Source of the DNA: Dictyocoela muelleri
Taxonomy: Eukaryota; Microsporidia
Length of the DNA: 10,467 nt
Direction: 5' to 3'
Assembly: GCA_016256075.1 (NCBI GenBank)
Contig: SDVU01000795.1
Location: forward strand, 1-10,467
The position numbers and the translations under genes were made by a program. Position 1 is the first letter of the stretch; each line of letters begins with the position of its first letter. Below are positions 7,985-10,467 of this stretch, in pieces. The notes beneath the pieces were generated by a model, which made no database searches, was not told the DNA's origin, and worked only from the letters and a program-made list of their open reading frames with translations.

Positions 7985-8515
7985 ATAGAAAAGAATAAAA
8001 AGTTTAAATATAAAAAATAGGTTTAAAAAATAAGGTTTAAAATATAAAGATGCAAAAATAAGTGCTAAGAAATAAAATCAAAAAAAAAGAGAAAAAACCT
8101 TAAAAAATAAGTGCTTAAAAATAAGGTCTAAAAATTGGCTAAAAATGGCAAAAAAGTTCTTAAAATAAGTGTTATAAATAAGTATATACAAATAAGGGGT
8201 AAAAATTTATGTTAAAAATATAGGTAAAAAATTATAGATTAATAATAAAGCGTAAAAACTAATTTATCCAGGCATATTTTCGTGGATATTTTTAATTTTG
8301 ACAAAAAAGGTCTAAAAGTCTGTAATCAAGACATATAACTACGGAAAAATGATCATCTAACTTTGAGATGGGTATATAATTCTATAGAATATCCGATTGA
8401 AATTTCGTAACTATAAAGATATAATTCTTAGACTACAAAAATGAAATTCAGAGACTATAAAAATGAAAATTTGTGACTATAAAAATGAAAATTTGCGACT
8501 ATAAAAATAAAAAAT

Positions 8516-9704
8516 ACTATAAAAAAATGGATTGTATACTTATATTTACAGACAAGCCTTTATTAAAGTTAATATTGTTTGAGTACACAATATTAGTACT
8601 ATTTATTTTTTTGAGTAAACATATTTGTGTACTAGATCAATGGTTAAGAAGAATTCTCGTTGAGAGAGTGGGGTTTTTTGCGTGCTATGTTTTTACTAAA
8701 TAAAAGTATTAAAACTAAAATAATCATTATTATTTCCAAATAATATTATTTTAGATATTAAAATAAAAAATGCAATCGAAATTTCATAAAATACTCACAG
8801 ATAAAAATTTTTAATAATAAAAATCGAGTTTCTATGTTTCTTATATTTTTCAAATTTTTTTTAGCTTTTTTAATGCATTTCTCAATTTTTTTTATGAAAA
8901 TTTTTTTATTTGTGACATTTTATTTGTATTTTAGTTTAATTTTTAGTTTTAAAACTAATTTAAGATTATTTTTACGAAGAATTTGTTATTTTTCGTCCAA
9001 TAATTATTTTTTTTCAGAAAAAAAATTGAATAATTGTAGAGGATTGGCATAAAATCGGATTTAAAAATTAAAGAATTGGATATCTGTTATGCGTGTTATC
9101 GTATAAGTGTTTAGATATAATATTATGTATTATTTTAATAAATGTTAAAATTAAATTGATAATATGATTAATGGGGGATATGAATTGATGATTTTATTGA
9201 CCATTTTATTAAAAAAATTTATTGTTGAAATTATTTTTTTTTATCAAATCAAAGGGTATATAATTTGATGTGCAGTTTTAAATAAAATTTTCGTTTTCAA
9301 AAACTAATTTTTAAAATCTGAAAAAAATAATAGGACTATAATTTGCAGGAATAACTCTCGTAACAGTTATAATTATTTGTTTGGTAGGGATGTTTTATAA
9401 GATGATCGGTTAGATATAGAAGGTGGTTTCTCTCGAATGCATATCTATTAAATTCCGATCTGTCATATATATTTATTTCTATAACATCACGAACCTATCG
9501 GTTCATACTATTCTTTATATTTTTAATTTATTATTAAGTGCCAATCCTACTAATCAACAAAATCTGAAACATTAATAACGTGTTAAATACAAATGAAATA
9601 GGACAAATCTTTATGACGTACAACATCATATTCAACATGTCATATGGGGATAAATTTTTTATTTTTTTAATAAAAATTTTTGAACTAAGAAATCTCGTTC
9701 TATT
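8516..9704. other. AT-rich stretch with no recognisable gene
   Basis: Two short frames occur here (the 3' part of 8473-8703, and 8834-9052). The first begins in a repeat. The second encodes mostly Phe, Leu and Ile from T-rich DNA and looks like composition, not selection. A 9-bp inverted repeat (agtacacaa at 8582-8590, ttgtgtact at 8625-8633) is the only structure noted. A stretch at about 9340-9450 has more mixed composition and may be old repeat debris, but it shows no motif I can name. Confidence 0.5.
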
Positions 9705-9783
9705 CCGTTCGGCACCCTCGATTTTTTTGAGGAGAATATTCACAAAATATTCTCCTCAAGAAAAAATTGAGAGTGTCGAACGG
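9705..9783. repeat. 79-bp palindrome upstream of Merlin copy C
   Basis: The left arm (9705-9740, starting ccgttcggcaccctcg and ending gaggagaatatt) pairs with the right arm (9746-9783, starting aatattctcctc and ending gagtgtcgaacgg) around a 5-nt spacer. About 32 of 36 positions match, and the inner 12 bp are perfect. It ends 45 bp before the readable start of copy C. A 79-codon frame on the plus strand runs through it and is a by-product. It could be two opposed terminal repeats, a small MITE, or the 5' end of copy C abutting an inverted relative. Confidence 0.8.
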
Positions 9784-9827
9784 TTTATAATAAACAATCT
9801 GCAAAAAAAAATAATATAAATCACTCT

Positions 9828-10412
9828 ATGTTTATGGGAATTAATGAGATGATAGACGATTAATTTTTTTATCTTATAAATAAGAATCATGAATTTAAGG
9901 CTTTTTTTTAGGGATTGGGTATTGTACCAGATAATAAGACATATCCTAAATGCAAGAAGATGCTGACACAAAGAAATTAGAAAACATAGAAATTAGGAGT
10001 AATTCGTATTGTAAGTATTGTATCAAAACTTATAGTATTCTTATTGATTTCGAATTAAATAATTTAACATTCCATTTGAATATGATTTGACAATTCGCTT
10101 TTTATTATTTTCCGCAGAATAATTTTTCACAACAATATATTTTAAATAATATTAAAATTTCTGATGAAGATTACATTATATTGCTATACCTTTTTATATA
10201 GAAAAAAAGAAGATATATAGGTAAAAGAACCCTGTTAGAATAGTAGGGCTGGCCAAATAAATTCAAATAGATGAAAGCCATTAGGCTAAGAGAAAATATG
10301 GTCTGGGAAGGATAGGAGAATTAGTATTGATATTTAGACGATAGACGTGAAGGTCAATATTTGTTATCTATAAAAAGTAAAGTGTAGAGATTTCGGTGCA
10401 TGCGGGTTATTC
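9828..10412 (+). pseudogene. Merlin (IS1595-like) transposase pseudogene, copy C (3' end lost)
   Basis: Plus-strand remnant starting MFMGINEMIDD at 9828. In order: GLGIVPDNKTYPKCKKMLTQRN (9912-9977), the first half of the zinc ribbon, with its first Cys changed to Tyr; after a frame change NSYCKYCIKTYSI (about 9996-10035), the second Cys pair; NLTFHLNMI then QFAFYYFPQNNFSQQY and ILNNIKISDEDYIILLY, the helical region; IQIDES (10261-10278), with the first catalytic Asp, followed by AKRKYGLGRIG; and DDRREGQYLLSIKSKV (about 10340-10385), the strand after it. In-frame stops follow MIDD and KAFF, and more lie between the pieces. The second and third catalytic blocks are absent, because readable similarity ends at about 10390 where a short tandem repeat begins. 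The KRKYGLGR signature groups it with copy D. It lies 45 bp after a large palindrome. Confidence 0.85.
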
Positions 10413-10442
10413 GTCGTTTTTGAGATTATTCGTCGTTTTTGA
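10407..10442. repeat. 17-bp unit repeated twice at the broken end of copy C
   Basis: ttattcgtcgtttttga occurs at 10407-10423 and again, identically, at 10426-10442 (19-bp period). It begins where similarity to the transposase stops, so it marks or follows the truncation point. Confidence 0.8.
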
Positions 10443-10467
10443 AAAAATTTAGGCGCCACCATCATCA

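Larger units (their letters stand above)
6710..8515. mobile_element. Foldback-type inverted repeat element FB2 (~1.8 kb with insertion)
   Basis: Second member of the FB1 family. The left arm is about 6710-7966, including an inserted SINE-like repeat at 7081-7552. The right arm is about 7985-8515. Outer ~22-bp units read aattttcatttttatagtcg on the left (6720-6830) and their reverse complement gactataaaaatgaaaattt on the right (8430-8510). The next layer, around acctattttgcagacttata (6870-6960), parallels the gacccattttgc units of FB1. The inner layer is T-rich 15-bp units on the left and A-rich units on the right. No coding frame spans it; the 76-codon frame at 8473-8703 starts inside the outer repeats and is not credible. 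After removing the insertion the left arm is still about 230 bp longer than the right, so one arm has expanded or lost units. Confidence 0.7.

Noticed and set aside
8473-8703. 76-codon plus-strand frame
   Set aside because: It starts inside the outer repeat units of FB2, has no recognisable motif, and its hydrophobic stretch can arise from T-rich sequence.
8834-9052. 72-codon Phe/Leu/Ile-rich frame resembling membrane segments
   Set aside because: The composition follows the T-rich DNA; there is no motif, no neighbour and no codon pattern suggesting selection.
9534-9971. Overlapping 69-, 79- and 71-codon frames
   Set aside because: They run through the 79-bp palindrome or antisense to Merlin copy C.

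Overview
The window looks like non-genic, repeat-filled DNA from a very AT-rich eukaryote (roughly a quarter G+C, judged by eye). I found no host protein-coding gene, rRNA or functional tRNA. What can be read is decayed mobile DNA: Merlin (IS1016/IS1595-type) DNA transposons, a non-autonomous hAT element with an 8-bp target duplication, two copies of a tRNA-headed SINE-like repeat, and two large foldback-type inverted repeats. This mix fits an animal genome, perhaps an arthropod. AT-rich microsporidia also carry many Merlin copies and cannot be excluded. The species cannot be named from this sequence.

Layout. Positions 1-1980 hold Merlin remnants, all on the minus strand: a C-terminal scrap (30-200), copy A (195-1140) and copy D (1195-1977), with a 47-bp palindrome between A and D. 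Positions 1980-2665 are AT-rich and hold nothing I recognise. A 713-bp hAT-type element (2674-3386) carries a tRNA-headed repeat. It is followed by a 12-unit array of short palindromes (3485-3858). Positions 4060-5655 are foldback element FB1, with a T-rich left arm and an A-rich right arm. Merlin copy B (5773-6600, minus) and another palindrome come next. FB2 spans 6710-8515, and a second copy of the tRNA-headed repeat sits in its left arm, flanked by a 14-bp duplication. Positions 8516-9704 hold no recognisable gene. A 79-bp palindrome (9705-9783) then precedes Merlin copy C (9828-10412, plus), whose 3' part is lost at a short tandem repeat near the window end.

Relations. The Merlin copies fall into two types. 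C and D carry the usual IDES...(K/R)KY.(R/L)GR signature. A and B share a different block after the first catalytic position. All are broken by stops and frame changes. FB1 and FB2 are one family: both have a short hairpin centre followed by nearly the same 30 bp, 15-bp T-rich units inside, and ~22-bp units outside. The two tRNA-headed repeats are collinear over about 450 bp with conserved anchor spacing. Nothing here looks mobile on its own today. The most distinctive items are the foldback family, the tRNA-headed repeat, and the palindromes lying 5' of three of the four Merlin copies.
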